NCBI RefSeq assembly: GCF_002116905.1
Contig: NZ_CP015118.1
Span: 6,324,001-6,388,000, forward strand
Reading direction: 5' to 3'
DNA length: 64,000 bases
From: Piscinibacter gummiphilus
Lineage (GTDB): Bacteria > Pseudomonadota > Gammaproteobacteria > Burkholderiales > Burkholderiaceae_C
Under the pieces are notes generated by a model. It ran no database searches. It was not told the DNA's origin and saw nothing but the letters and a program-made list of their open reading frames with translations. Numbering within the stretch: position 1 is the stretch's first letter; every line of letters begins with the position of its first letter. The position numbers were made by a program, and so were the translations under genes. This document shows, piece after piece, positions 53,365 to 62,829 of this stretch.

Positions 53365-55413
53365 ATGACCCCATACCCCCACCTCCTCGCCCCCCTGGAC
53401 CTCGGCTTCACGACCCTGAGGAACCGCGTGTTGATGGGCAGCATGCACACCGGCCTGGAAGACGGCCGCCGGCATTTCGCGGCCATGGCGGCCTTCTTCG
53501 CCGAACGGGCGCGGGGCGGCGTGGGCCTGATGGTGACGGGAGGCTTCTCGCCGAACATCGAAGGCTGGGTGAAGCCCTTCGGCGGCACGCTGGCCACCTC
53601 GGGCGCGGCGAGACGCCACAGGCAGGTGACCGACGCGGTGCACGCCGAGGGCGGCAAGATCGCGCTGCAGATCCTGCACACGGGCCGCTACGGCTACAGC
53701 CCGCTGTGCGTGGCGCCGTCGCGCCTCCAGTCGCCCATCTCGCCGTTCACGCCACGCGAACTCAGCGCACGGGGCATCGAGCGGCAGATCCGCGCCTTCG
53801 TGCGCTGCGCCTCGCTCGCGCGCGACGCGGGGTACGACGGCGTCGAGATCATGGGCAGCGAGGGCTACCTGATCAACCAGTTCCTCGTCACGCACACGAA
53901 TCACCGCACCGACGAGTGGGGCGGCGCCTACGAGAACCGCATGCGCCTCGCGCTCGAGATCGTGCGCCGCGTGCGCGAGGCGACCGGCCCCGACTTCATC
54001 CTCATCTACCGCCTCTCGATGCTGGACCTGATCCCCGACGGCAGCTCGTGGCCTGAGGCGGTGCAGCTCGCAAAGGCCATCGCGGCCGCGGGCGCCACGA
54101 TCATCAACACGGGCATCGGCTGGCACGAGGCGCGGGTGCCCACCATCGCGACGAGCGTGCCGCGCGGCGCGTTCGCGTGGGTCACGCAGAAGATGCGGCG
54201 CGAGTTGCACGCCGCGGGTGTCACCATCCCGCTGATCACCAGCAACCGCATCAACACGCCCGAGGTGGCCGAGGAGATCCTCGCCGACGGCTGCGCCGAC
54301 ATGGTCAGCATGGCGCGCCCGCTGCTGGCCGACGCCGAGTTCGTCAACAAGGCCGCGCGGGGGGAGGGCGCCGACATCAACACCTGCATCGCCTGCAACC
54401 AGGCGTGCCTGGACCACACCTTCAAGGCGCAGCTGGCCTCGTGCCTCGTGAACCCGCGGGCCGGGCACGAAACGACGCTCGTGATCGCGCCCGCCGTGAA
54501 GAAGAAGCGCGTGGCCGTCGTGGGCGCGGGCCCGGCGGGGCTCGCGGCCGCCACCACCCTCGCCGAACGGGGCCATGACGTGCACCTGTTCGAGGCCGCC
54601 AACGCCATCGGCGGCCAGTTCAACATGGCCAGCCGCGTGCCGGGCAAGGAGGAGTTCGTCGAGACCCTCCGCTACTTCACGCGGCGGCTCGCCGCGACCG
54701 GCGTGTCGGTGTTCCTCGAGACCCGCGTGGATGCCGAGCGGCTGGCCGCGGGCGGCTACGACGACGTGGTGCTCGCGACCGGCGTGCGGCCGCGCGACCC
54801 GCGCATCCCGGGGAGCGACGGCCCCAACGTGCTCAGCTACGTCGACGTGCTGCTGCACGGCCGCCACGTGGGCCCGCGCGTGGCGATCGTGGGCGCCGGC
54901 GGCATCGGCTTCGACGTGGCCGAGTACCTCGTCACGCCCCCCGGCCACTCGCCCGCGCTGGACCTGGCCGCGTGGCAGGCCGAATGGGGCGTGGCGGACC
55001 CGGCCACGGTGCGGGGCGGCGTCGTGCGCGCCGCGCCCGAACCGCCGGTTCGCCAGGTGACGCTGCTGCAGCGCAAGGCCGGCAAGCTGGGCAAGGGCCT
55101 CGGCAAGACCACGGGCTGGATCCACCGGGCGGCGCTCGCGATGAAGTCGGTGGAGATGATCGGCGGCGTCAACTACGAGCGCATCGGACCGCAGGGCCTG
55201 TTCGTCACCTTCGGCGAGGACCGGCGCGACGGCACGCTGATCGAGTGCGACACGGTGGTGCTGTGCGCCGGGCAGGAGCCGCTGCGCGAGTTGCTCGAAC
55301 CGCTGCGGGCCGCGGGGGTGTCGACCCACGTGATCGGCGGAGCCGACGAGGCGGCCGAGCTCGACGCGAAGCGGGCCATCGCGCAGGGGACGCGGCTGGC
55401 CGCGCGGCTCTGA
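53365..55413 (+). CDS. fadH: NADPH-dependent 2,4-dienoyl-CoA reductase
   Basis: This enzyme reduces 2,4-dienoyl-CoA in unsaturated fatty-acid oxidation. The 682-residue protein has an old-yellow-enzyme TIM barrel (to about 355), the 4Fe-4S cluster segment CIACNQACLDHTFK with three Cys and a fourth Cys in LASCLVNP, an FAD/NAD segment VAVVGAGPAGLAAAT and a second nucleotide segment VAIVGAGGIGFDVAEYL. Length fits E. coli FadH (672). ATG 53365 is preferred to TTG 53359. Confidence 0.94.
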   Translation: MTPYPHLLAPLDLGFTTLRNRVLMGSMHTGLEDGRRHFAAMAAFFAERARGGVGLMVTGGFSPNIEGWVKPFGGTLATSGAARRHRQVTDAVHAEGGKIALQILHTGRYGYSPLCVAPSRLQSPISPFTPRELSARGIERQIRAFVRCASLARDAGYDGVEIMGSEGYLINQFLVTHTNHRTDEWGGAYENRMRLALEIVRRVREATGPDFILIYRLSMLDLIPDGSSWPEAVQLAKAIAAAGATIINTGIGWHEARVPTIATSVPRGAFAWVTQKMRRELHAAGVTIPLITSNRINTPEVAEEILADGCADMVSMARPLLADAEFVNKAARGEGADINTCIACNQACLDHTFKAQLASCLVNPRAGHETTLVIAPAVKKKRVAVVGAGPAGLAAATTLAERGHDVHLFEAANAIGGQFNMASRVPGKEEFVETLRYFTRRLAATGVSVFLETRVDAERLAAGGYDDVVLATGVRPRDPRIPGSDGPNVLSYVDVLLHGRHVGPRVAIVGAGGIGFDVAEYLVTPPGHSPALDLAAWQAEWGVADPATVRGGVVRAAPEPPVRQVTLLQRKAGKLGKGLGKTTGWIHRAALAMKSVEMIGGVNYERIGPQGLFVTFGEDRRDGTLIECDTVVLCAGQEPLRELLEPLRAAGVSTHVIGGADEAAELDAKRAIAQGTRLAARL

Positions 55414-55428
55414 ACCTCGCGGAACACG

Positions 55429-55447
55429 CGCTCTGCCAGACAGAGCG
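55429..55447. repeat. Palindrome CGCTCTG-N5-CAGAGCG
   Basis: Perfect 7-bp arms around a 5-base centre lie 124-142 bp before the esterase gene. A related copy lies at 55533-55551. Such pairs look like regulator binding sites, but the first could also be a weak stop after fadH. Confidence 0.5.
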
Positions 55448-55532
55448 ATCCTGTCGCGGCCGGGACCGTCCGCGACGGGAAACTCCCGAGGCCCGCCGGA
55501 GGGGCGAGGCATAGGCTCGTGGGTCCGGCACA

Positions 55533-55551
55533 CGCTCTGCCGGGCAGAACG
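55533..55551. repeat. Second copy of the palindrome, next to the esterase start
   Basis: CGCTCTGC / GCAGAACG (one mismatch) around a short centre, flanked by GTGGGT (55519-55524) and ACCCAC (55553-55558), which could extend the stem. It ends 20 bp before the esterase ATG, a good place for an operator or an RNA hairpin. Confidence 0.45.
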
Positions 55552-55570
55552 AACCCACAGGAGCTCCGAC

Positions 55571-57037
55571 ATGCTGTATCCCCAGACATCCCGCTGGCTC
55601 GCACTGGCCGCGGCGGCCGCCACCACGTTCACCCTGTCCGCCTGCGGCGGCGACGACGACCCGGCACCGGCCGAGGAAACCCGCGCGCAGGACAGCCGCG
55701 TGTTCACGATCAAGCCGACCGATGCGACGGCCACCACCTTCGCGGCCGTGACCGGTGGCGACGCCGACTCGGCGGAATCGCGCCGCTGGGCCGGCGTGCT
55801 CGGCGGGTCCTCTTACCAGATCGAGGTGCCGAAGACCTGGAACGGCAAGCTCGTGATGTACGCCCATGGCTACGCGGGCACCGGCACGGTCGTCGGCGTG
55901 CAGACCCTCGGCGACGGGCTGCGCCGGCACCTGCTGAGCCTGGGCTACGCCTGGGCCGCGTCCAGCTACAGCAAGAACTTCTACGACGTGCGCGCCGGCA
56001 TCGAGGACACCAACGCGCTCGCGCTCGAGTTCCCGAAGATCGCGGCCGCCAAAGGCCTCGCGAACCCCACGCCCACCAAGACGTTCATCATCGGCCACTC
56101 CATGGGCGGCCACATCGCCGCGGCGGCCGTCGAGGACGAGACCTTCGCCACCGCCAACCACAAGGTGAAGTACAACGGCGCCGTGCCCATGTGCGGCGTG
56201 ACGGGCGACACCGAGCTGTTCGACTACCTCGGTGCCGCGCAGATCGCGGCGCACGGCCTGGCCGGCGCGGCCACCACGCCCACCACCGGCTGGGAAGGCA
56301 TCAAGGGCGCCGTGGGCGCCAAGCTGTTCACCGCAGCCGCCCTGACCCCCGCCGGCCAGTACGCGTTCACCGCCGACGGCCTGAAGTGGGCCGCCGTGAT
56401 GCAGAACCTGACTGGCGGCGCGCGTCCCATGTTCGACCTGGGCGTGGCGGGCTACTACACCACGGTGGTCTGGAGCACGTTCGGCGGCGACGGCACCGTC
56501 AACGGCATCTACAACCGCTTCGGCGCGGACACGAACCGCTTCACGTACCGCATCGACAACGACCCGGTCACGAGCGCCACCCTCAACGCCGGCGCGCAGA
56601 AGCTGACGGCCGCGGCGGACTACAACCGCAAGCGCAGCGATGGCCTGCGCTGGGTGCCCAAGGTGAACGGCGAGTTCAAGGTGCCGGTCGTCACCATCCA
56701 CACGCTGGGCGACATGTACGTGCCGTTCAGCATGGAGCAGATCTACCGCAACCGGGCCGAGGCGAAGGGCAACGGCGGCTGGCTGGTGCAGCGCGCCATC
56801 CGGGGCATCGCCCACTGCGACTTCTCGGCCGCCGAACAGACCGAGGCCTTCGACGCCATGGTGGCCTGGGAAGCCGGCGGTCCGCGGCCGGCGGGCGACG
56901 ACGTGCTCACGCCCACCACCGTCGCCAACCCGAGCTACGGCTGCACCTTCACCCGGGACGCGGCCACGGCCAACGGCGATTCGGCCGACCTCGTCACCCT
57001 GCGCAACGGGCTGAAGGTGGCCAAGCCCTGCGTCTGA
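55571..57037 (+). CDS. Lipoprotein alpha/beta hydrolase (esterase-like)
   Basis: The 488-residue protein has a lipoprotein signal with lipobox LSACGGDDD and an alpha/beta hydrolase core: VMYAHGYAGTG, nucleophile elbow FIIGHSMGGHIAAAA, acidic HTLGDMYVP and a late His in GIAHCDF. The Ser-Asp-His triad appears complete, so an exported esterase or similar hydrolase is likely. The substrate is unknown. An AGGAG lies about 7 bases before ATG 55571, and two related palindromes lie upstream. Confidence 0.82.
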   Translation: MLYPQTSRWLALAAAAATTFTLSACGGDDDPAPAEETRAQDSRVFTIKPTDATATTFAAVTGGDADSAESRRWAGVLGGSSYQIEVPKTWNGKLVMYAHGYAGTGTVVGVQTLGDGLRRHLLSLGYAWAASSYSKNFYDVRAGIEDTNALALEFPKIAAAKGLANPTPTKTFIIGHSMGGHIAAAAVEDETFATANHKVKYNGAVPMCGVTGDTELFDYLGAAQIAAHGLAGAATTPTTGWEGIKGAVGAKLFTAAALTPAGQYAFTADGLKWAAVMQNLTGGARPMFDLGVAGYYTTVVWSTFGGDGTVNGIYNRFGADTNRFTYRIDNDPVTSATLNAGAQKLTAAADYNRKRSDGLRWVPKVNGEFKVPVVTIHTLGDMYVPFSMEQIYRNRAEAKGNGGWLVQRAIRGIAHCDFSAAEQTEAFDAMVAWEAGGPRPAGDDVLTPTTVANPSYGCTFTRDAATANGDSADLVTLRNGLKVAKPCV

Positions 57038-57046
57038 CGACGGGCG

Positions 57047-59047
57047 TCAGCCCCGCCCGAGCAGCTTGCCTTCCGCGAGGGCGAGTGGCTCGGGCAGCCC
57101 CGACAGCACGAGGGTGTCGCCCGCGGCCAGCCTGAGCTGGTCGTCGGGGCGGGTCACGGCGCCCGAGGCGCGCCGCACCGACACCACGCTGACGCCGAGC
57201 GCGTGCAGCGCCAGCGATTCGAGCGTCTCGCCCAGGCTGGCCGCGGCCGGCGGCAGGCTCACGCTGAGCAGCCGGGCCTGCTGTCGTTCGTCCACCGTGT
57301 CGTCGTCGGCGCCGTGGAAGTAGCCGCGCAGCAGGCCGTAGCGCGCGTCGCGCTGGTCCTGCACCACGCGGATCACGCGCCGCATGGGCACGCCCACCAG
57401 CGCGAGGGCGTGGCTCGCGAGCATCAGCGAGCCCTCGATGGTCTCGGGCACCACGCCGGTGGCGCCGGCCGCCTGCAGGCGTTCGATGTCGGTGTCGTCG
57501 CGCGTGCGCACGATCACCGGCACCTTCGGTGCGTGCTCCTGCACGAGGTGCAGGATCTTCAGCGCCGACAGCGTGTCGTGGTAGCTGACCACCACCGCAC
57601 TCGCCCGCGCGAGACCCGCGGCCATCAGGCTCTGCAGCCGGGCCGCGTCACCGAACACCACGCTCTGGCCGGCGGCCGTGGCCTGGCGCACGCGGTCGGG
57701 GTCCAGGTCGAGTGCCATGTACGGGATGTGCTCGTGCTCCAGCAGCCGGGCGAGGTTCTGCCCGCTGCGGCCGTAGCCGGCGATGATGATGTGGGCCTCG
57801 GTGTTGATGGCGCGCTTGGCGATGCGCGTCATCGCGACGGACTGCATCAGCCAGTCGCTGGAGCTCAGCCGCATCACGATGCGGTTGCTGTACATGATCA
57901 GGAACGGCGTTGCGAGCATCGACAGCACCATGCTCGCGAGCACGGGGCTGTGCAGCCGCTCGGGTATCAGGTTCTGCGCCGTGGCCATCGACAGCAGCAC
58001 GAAGCCGAACTCACCGGCCTGCGCGAGGTAGAGGCCGGTGCGCAGCGCCACCCCGGGCTGGGCGCCGAAGGCCTTCGCGAGGCCGGCCACCAGCGCGAAC
58101 TTGAACACCACCGGCAGCAGGCTCAGGACCAGCACGAGGCCCCAGCGCTGCATCACGATCTCGGCGTCGAGCTTCATGCCGATGGTGATGAAGAAGAGGC
58201 CCAGCAGCACGTCGTGGAACGGGCGAATGTCGGTCTCCACCTGGTGCTTGTACTCCGTCTCGGCGATCAGCATGCCTGCGACGAAGGCGCCGAGCGCGAG
58301 GGACAGCCCCGCGTGTTCGGTCAGCCAGGCGAGGCCCAGCGTCACGAGCAGCAGGTTCAGCATGAACAGCTCCTCGCTGCGCCGGCGCGCGACGATGGTG
58401 AGCCACCAGCGCATCACCTTCTGCCCGCCCACGAGCAGCACGGTGAGCAGCGCCGCGGCCTTCAGGGCGGCGAACGCGAGCGACTGCATCAGCACCTCGG
58501 GCGACGAGCCCAGGGCCGGGATCAACACCAGCAGCGGCACCACGGCCAGATCCTGGAACAGCAGCACGCCCATGACCCGGCGGCCGTGTTCGGACTCCAG
58601 CTCGAGCCGCTCGGCCATCAGCTTGACCACGATGGCCGTGCTGCTCATCGCGAGCGCCCCGCCGAGCGCCACCGCGCTCTGCCAGCCGAGACCCCAGGAC
58701 CGGCCCGCCATGGCGAACCCCCAGGCGAGCAGCACGTTGCCGGCCACGGCCGCGGCGATGGTCAGCGTCACCTGGCTCAGGCCCAGGCCGAACACCAGCG
58801 TGCGCATGCTGCGCAGCTTGGGCAGGTTGAACTCGAGCCCGATCACGAACATCAGGAACACCACCCCGAACTCGGCGAGGTAGGTGACCGACGAGGAGTC
58901 CTTCGCGAGTGCCAGCGCGTTGGGCCCGATCACCACCCCGACGGCGAGGTAGCCCAGCATGGGCGGCAGCTTGAGCGTGCGGCACAGCGCCACGCCGCCG
59001 ACCGCGGCCACCAGGTACAACAACGCCAGTTCGAGGGTGGATGCCAT
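57047..59047 (-). CDS. kefB: KefB/KefC-type monovalent cation:proton antiporter
   Basis: The 666-residue protein has about 12 membrane helices (to about 385; motifs LPPMLGYLAVGVVIGP, GVVFLMFVIGLEFN, LAQAGEFGFVLL), then an RCK-N domain with IIIAGYGRSGQNLARLLEHE and a C-terminal RCK-C/TrkA-C domain. It should exchange K+ for protons with nucleotide or glutathione control; the exact ion is not certain. It diverges from kdsD, a common arrangement in Burkholderiales. Confidence 0.92.
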   Translation of the reverse strand: MASTLELALLYLVAAVGGVALCRTLKLPPMLGYLAVGVVIGPNALALAKDSSSVTYLAEFGVVFLMFVIGLEFNLPKLRSMRTLVFGLGLSQVTLTIAAAVAGNVLLAWGFAMAGRSWGLGWQSAVALGGALAMSSTAIVVKLMAERLELESEHGRRVMGVLLFQDLAVVPLLVLIPALGSSPEVLMQSLAFAALKAAALLTVLLVGGQKVMRWWLTIVARRRSEELFMLNLLLVTLGLAWLTEHAGLSLALGAFVAGMLIAETEYKHQVETDIRPFHDVLLGLFFITIGMKLDAEIVMQRWGLVLVLSLLPVVFKFALVAGLAKAFGAQPGVALRTGLYLAQAGEFGFVLLSMATAQNLIPERLHSPVLASMVLSMLATPFLIMYSNRIVMRLSSSDWLMQSVAMTRIAKRAINTEAHIIIAGYGRSGQNLARLLEHEHIPYMALDLDPDRVRQATAAGQSVVFGDAARLQSLMAAGLARASAVVVSYHDTLSALKILHLVQEHAPKVPVIVRTRDDTDIERLQAAGATGVVPETIEGSLMLASHALALVGVPMRRVIRVVQDQRDARYGLLRGYFHGADDDTVDERQQARLLSVSLPPAAASLGETLESLALHALGVSVVSVRRASGAVTRPDDQLRLAAGDTLVLSGLPEPLALAEGKLLGRG

Positions 59048-59113
59048 CGGGGGGGACGGGAAGGGGGAGGGTGCCTACAATCGCTCCATCCTACTGGACC
59101 CCAGCCCCGCACC

Positions 59114-60115
59114 GTGTCTCCTGCCAACGCCACTCCTGAAACTTTCGACGCCGAGCGCGCCCTGCGCCTGGCCCGGGAAACGTTCGACATCGAGTCGAAG
59201 GCCCTGCTCGGCCTGAAGGCGCGCCAGGGCGAGGGCTTCACCCGCGCCGTGCTGGCCGTGCTGCAGTGCACCGGCCGGGTGGTGGTGATGGGCATGGGCA
59301 AGAGCGGGCACGTGGGCCGCAAGATCGCCGCCACGCTCGCCTCCACCGGCACCCCCGCGATGTTCGTGCACCCCGCCGAGGCCAGCCACGGCGACCTGGG
59401 CATGGTGACGCCGGGCGACGTGGTGCTCGCCATCTCGAACTCGGGCGAAAGCGACGAACTCGCGGCCATCCTGCCGGCGCTCAAGCGCGTGGGCATCACG
59501 CTCGTCGCGATGACCGGCCGCGCCGGCTCGTCGCTCGCGAATCACGCCGACCTGGTGCTCGACAGCGGCGTCGACGAGGAAGCCTGCCCGCTCAACCTCG
59601 CCCCCACCGCCAGCACCACCGCGCAGATGGCCCTGGGCGACGCCCTGGCCGTGGCGCTGCTCGACGCCCGCGGCTTCCGCGAGGAAGACTTCGCCCGCTC
59701 GCACCCCGGCGGGGCGCTGGGCCGCAAGCTGCTCACGCACGTGCGCGACGTGATGCGCTCCGGCGACGAGGTGCCCGGCGTGCCCCCCGACACGTCCTTC
59801 GTCGACATGATGAAGGAAATGACCCGCAAGGGCCTCGGCGCCACCGCGGTGGTCGACCCCGCCGGCCAGGTGCTCGGCATCTTCACCGACGGCGACCTGC
59901 GCCGCCTCGTCGAGAGCGGCCAGGACCTGCGCGGCCTCACCGCCCGCGAAGCCATGCACCCGAAACCCCGCCTGGTGCGTGCCGACGCGCTCGCGGTCGA
60001 GGCCGCCGACCTGATGGAACAGCACCGCATCACCAGCGTGCTGGTGGTGGACGCCGCGGGTGTGCTCGTCGGCGCCCTCAACACCAACGACCTGATGCGA
60101 GCCAAGGTCATCTGA
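59114..60115 (+). CDS. kdsD: Arabinose-5-phosphate isomerase (KdsD/KpsF)
   Basis: KdsD turns ribulose 5-phosphate into arabinose 5-phosphate, the first step to KDO. The 333-residue protein has an SIS domain (VVVMGMGKSGHVGRKIAATL, SHGDLGMV, ISNSGESDEL) and two CBS domains (about 210-330). The start is a GTG, with only 66 bp to the divergent kefB start. Its stop overlaps kdsC by one base (TGATG). Confidence 0.95.
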   Translation: MSPANATPETFDAERALRLARETFDIESKALLGLKARQGEGFTRAVLAVLQCTGRVVVMGMGKSGHVGRKIAATLASTGTPAMFVHPAEASHGDLGMVTPGDVVLAISNSGESDELAAILPALKRVGITLVAMTGRAGSSLANHADLVLDSGVDEEACPLNLAPTASTTAQMALGDALAVALLDARGFREEDFARSHPGGALGRKLLTHVRDVMRSGDEVPGVPPDTSFVDMMKEMTRKGLGATAVVDPAGQVLGIFTDGDLRRLVESGQDLRGLTAREAMHPKPRLVRADALAVEAADLMEQHRITSVLVVDAAGVLVGALNTNDLMRAKVI

Positions 60116-60690
60116 TGGCCACCACGCTCACACCGGTCCTGTCCTTTCCGCCCGAGGTGCTGCTGAAGGCCCAGGGCATCCGCGCCTGCATCTTCGACGT
60201 CGACGGCGTGCTCACCGACGGGCGCATCTACATCGGCGCGAACGGCGAGGAGTTCAAGGCCTTCAACACGCTCGACGGCCACGGCCTGAAGCTGCTGGCG
60301 CAGGGCGGCGTCGAACCCGTCGTGATCACCGGCCGGGACTCCCCGGCGGTGCGCCGGCGCGTGGCCGACCTCGGTATCCGCCACGCCGTGTACGGCGCCC
60401 ACGACAAGCTCGCCGCGGCGAACGGGCTGCTGGCCACCCTGCAACTCGACTGGTCGCAGATGGGCGCCATCGGCGACGACTGGCCCGACCTGCCGCTGAT
60501 GACCCGCACCGGCTTCGCCTGCGCGCCAGCCAACGCCCACGCCGAAGTGCTGGCCATCGCCCACCATGTGACGCAGGCCCGCGGCGGCTACGGTGCGGCG
60601 CGCGAGTGCTGCGACCTGCTGCTGACGGCCGTGGGCGCGTACGCCCGCCTGCTGCACGGCCACCTGACCACCCTCGACGGCACCCCGTGA
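60115..60690 (+). CDS. kdsC: KDO 8-phosphate phosphatase
   Basis: KdsC removes phosphate from KDO 8-phosphate. The 191-residue HAD protein has the nucleophile Asp in IFDVDGVLTDG, LDGHGLKLL, ITGRDSPAVRRR and GDDWPDLPLM. It lies between kdsD and lptC in an overlapping operon. Confidence 0.96.
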   Translation: MATTLTPVLSFPPEVLLKAQGIRACIFDVDGVLTDGRIYIGANGEEFKAFNTLDGHGLKLLAQGGVEPVVITGRDSPAVRRRVADLGIRHAVYGAHDKLAAANGLLATLQLDWSQMGAIGDDWPDLPLMTRTGFACAPANAHAEVLAIAHHVTQARGGYGAARECCDLLLTAVGAYARLLHGHLTTLDGTP

Positions 60691-61358
60691 GCTTCGCGGA
60701 CACCCAGCCCACCCTCGCACCGCCGGCCGTCGATCCGGCGCCGGCGCCCGCGCGCCAGCCGTGGCACTGGCAGCTGCTGCAGCTCGCCACCACGTACCTG
60801 CCGGTGATGCTGATGGCGCTGTTGGCGCTCTGCACCTGGTGGCTGGTGAAGAACACCGCCCCGGTCGTCGACGAACGCCCCGTGGCGGCGCCGAGGCACG
60901 TGCCCGACTACCAGATGAACAACTTCTCGGTGCAGCGGTACACGCCGGCCGGCACGCTCGAGGCGCAGATCGAAGGCACCGAGCTGCGCCACTACCCCGA
61001 CGACGACACCGTCGAGGTCGACCAGGTGCGCCTGCGCGCCATCGACGAGGAAGGCCGCGCCTCGGTCGCCACCGCGCGCCAGGCCCTGACCAACGGTGCC
61101 GCCACCGAAGTGCAGCTGCTCGGCCAGGCCGAGCTGATGCGCGAGGCCACCGACAAGGAAGCCGCCATCTACTTCCGCAGCGAGTTCCTGCACGCCTTCC
61201 TCGACACCGAACGGGTGTTCTCCGACAAGCCGGTGACGGTCACGCAGGGCGGCACCCAGCTGCGCGCCGACGGCATGGAGTACACCCACTCGGACGGCGT
61301 GATCCGCTTCAGCGGGCGCACCCGCGCGGTGTTCGAGCCGCGTCCGTCGAAACCATGA
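60687..61358 (+). CDS. lptC: LPS export system protein LptC
   Basis: LptC bridges the inner-membrane LptB2FG complex to the periplasmic LptA bridge. The 223-residue protein has one N-terminal helix (YLPVMLMALLALCTWWLV), then the beta-jellyroll LptC domain (PDYQMNNFSVQRYTPAGTLE, ELRHYPDDDTVEVDQVRL). It starts with GTG overlapping kdsC by 4 nt. lptA and lptB do not follow; an SDR does. Confidence 0.92.
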   Translation: MSFADTQPTLAPPAVDPAPAPARQPWHWQLLQLATTYLPVMLMALLALCTWWLVKNTAPVVDERPVAAPRHVPDYQMNNFSVQRYTPAGTLEAQIEGTELRHYPDDDTVEVDQVRLRAIDEEGRASVATARQALTNGAATEVQLLGQAELMREATDKEAAIYFRSEFLHAFLDTERVFSDKPVTVTQGGTQLRADGMEYTHSDGVIRFSGRTRAVFEPRPSKP

Positions 61359-62134
61359 GTTCGGCGCCGCTGGTCTTCATCACGGGGGCGTCGAGCGGCA
61401 TCGGCCAGGCCCTGGCGCGCCGCTACCACCAGGCCGGCTGGCGCCTCGCGCTCGTGGCACGCCGCGGGGCCGAGGTCGAGGCCTGGGCGCGCAGCGAGGG
61501 CATCCCGCCGGAACGCTGCACCGTCTACCCGGCCGACGTGCGCGACCTCGACGCCATCGCCGGGGCCGGCCGTGCGTGCATCGAGGCCCAGGGCCTGCCC
61601 GACGTGGTGATCGCCAACGCGGGCATCAGCCTCGGCATCGACACGGCGATCTTCGAAGACCTCGAGGTCATGCGCCGCACCTACGAGACCAACAACCTCG
61701 GCATGGCGGCCACGTTCCAGCCCTTCATCACGCCCATGCGCCAGCGCGGGTCAGGCCGCCTCGTGGGCATCGCAAGCGTCGCGGGCATCCGCGGCCTGCC
61801 GGGACACGGGGCCTACTGCTCCAGCAAGGCCGCCGTGATCAGCTACCTCGAGAGCCTGCGCGGGGAACTGCACGGCTCGGGCGTGCGCGTGGTCACCGTG
61901 CTGCCGGGCTACATCGCCACGCCGCTCACGGCGGCGAACCGGTACAGCATGCCGTTCCTGATGCAACCGGACGCGTTCGCCGACCGGGCCTTCGACACCA
62001 TCGCGGCAGGGCGCAGCTACCGCGTGATCCCGTGGCAGATGGGGGTGGTGGCCAAGCTGATGCGGGCCTTGCCGAATGTGGTGTTCGATCGGCTGCTGGT
62101 GGGGCGAGAACGGAAGCACCGCGCGGGGGAGTGA
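61355..62134 (+). CDS. Short-chain dehydrogenase/reductase
   Basis: The 259-residue protein has the SDR cofactor motif TGASSGIG near residue 10, NAGIS, catalytic Ser in IASVAG and the YCSSK lysine/tyrosine. The C-terminal part (YIATPLTAANRYSMPFLM) fits the family. Substrate unknown. It overlaps lptC by 4 nt and is followed by a strong terminator palindrome at 62170-62241. Confidence 0.88.
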   Translation: MSSAPLVFITGASSGIGQALARRYHQAGWRLALVARRGAEVEAWARSEGIPPERCTVYPADVRDLDAIAGAGRACIEAQGLPDVVIANAGISLGIDTAIFEDLEVMRRTYETNNLGMAATFQPFITPMRQRGSGRLVGIASVAGIRGLPGHGAYCSSKAAVISYLESLRGELHGSGVRVVTVLPGYIATPLTAANRYSMPFLMQPDAFADRAFDTIAAGRSYRVIPWQMGVVAKLMRALPNVVFDRLLVGRERKHRAGE

Positions 62135-62169
62135 TCGTCCCGCGGGCCACCGAGGCCCGAAAAGCAAAT

Positions 62170-62241
62170 GTCATCCCGGCGCAGGCCGGGACCCTGGGCG
62201 CATCAACGGATGCACAAGGTCCCGGCCTGCGCCGGGATGAC
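62170..62241 (+). terminator. Perfect palindrome terminator (REP-like), second copy
   Basis: 24-base arms (62170-62193 and 62218-62241) pair perfectly and are followed by TTTTTCTT, so it should end the kdsD-kdsC-lptC-SDR transcript. The sequence family is the same as at 25077-25140. Confidence 0.8.
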
Positions 62242-62263
62242 TTTTTCTTGGGAAGGCCCCATG

Positions 62264-62296
62264 AAAAAAGGCGGCAGCGCCTTCGCGCCTGCCGCC
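62264..62296 (-). terminator. Intrinsic terminator of the RNA-binding protein gene
   Basis: On the minus strand, stem GGCGGCAG (62296-62289) and CTGCCGCC (62277-62270) is followed by a run of six T. It lies 24 bp after the stop of the gene at 62320. Confidence 0.85.
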
Positions 62297-62319
62297 TTCT
62301 CGCTGGGTCTGATCAGGGA

Positions 62320-62829
62320 TCAGTAGCCGCCGCCGCCCGAACGGCCACCGCCGCCGTAGCCGCCGCCGCCCGAACGGCCGCCGCCGCCGTAGCCGCCACC
62401 GCCGGAACGGCCACCGCCGCCACCGCCGTAGCCACCACCACCGCCGCCACCGTAGCCGCCGCCGCTGCCACCACCGCCGTAGCCGCCGCCGCCCGAACGG
62501 CCACCGCCGCCGTAGCCGCCACCACCACCGCCGTAGCCGCCGGAACGGCCGCCGCCGAAGCCACCGCCGCCCGGACGCTCTTCACGAGGACGAGCTTCGT
62601 TCACGACCACGGCGCGACCGTCGAGGTCCTTGCCGTTCATGCCGCTGATGGCCGATTGCGCTTCCGCATCGGAGCCCATCTCGACGAAGCCGAAGCCCTT
62701 CGAGCGGCCGGTGTCGCGGTCCATCATGACCTTGGCCGAGGAGACCGAGCCGAACTGCGAGAACGCTTGCTGGAGATCGTCGTCCCGAATGCTGTACGAC
62801 AGGTTACCGACGTAGAGTTTGTTGCCCAT
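62320..62829 (-). CDS. Glycine-rich RRM RNA-binding protein
   Basis: The 169-residue protein has one RNA recognition motif (1-80) with RNP2 LYVGNL and RNP1 KGFGFVEM, and a tail (about 88-169) of repeating GGGG, GGYGGGG and GRSGGGGY units. Proteins of this type are often cold-induced RNA chaperones. The tail is low-complexity and may promote condensates. It diverges from marC across 230 bp. Confidence 0.92.
   Translation of the reverse strand: MGNKLYVGNLSYSIRDDDLQQAFSQFGSVSSAKVMMDRDTGRSKGFGFVEMGSDAEAQSAISGMNGKDLDGRAVVVNEARPREERPGGGGFGGGRSGGYGGGGGGYGGGGRSGGGGYGGGGSGGGYGGGGGGGYGGGGGGRSGGGGYGGGGRSGGGGYGGGGRSGGGGY

Noticed and set aside
62340..62570. Regular repeats that could look like a CRISPR array
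   Set aside because: They are GGC/GGY codons of a glycine-rich tail in the RRM protein, with no fixed repeat-spacer layout.
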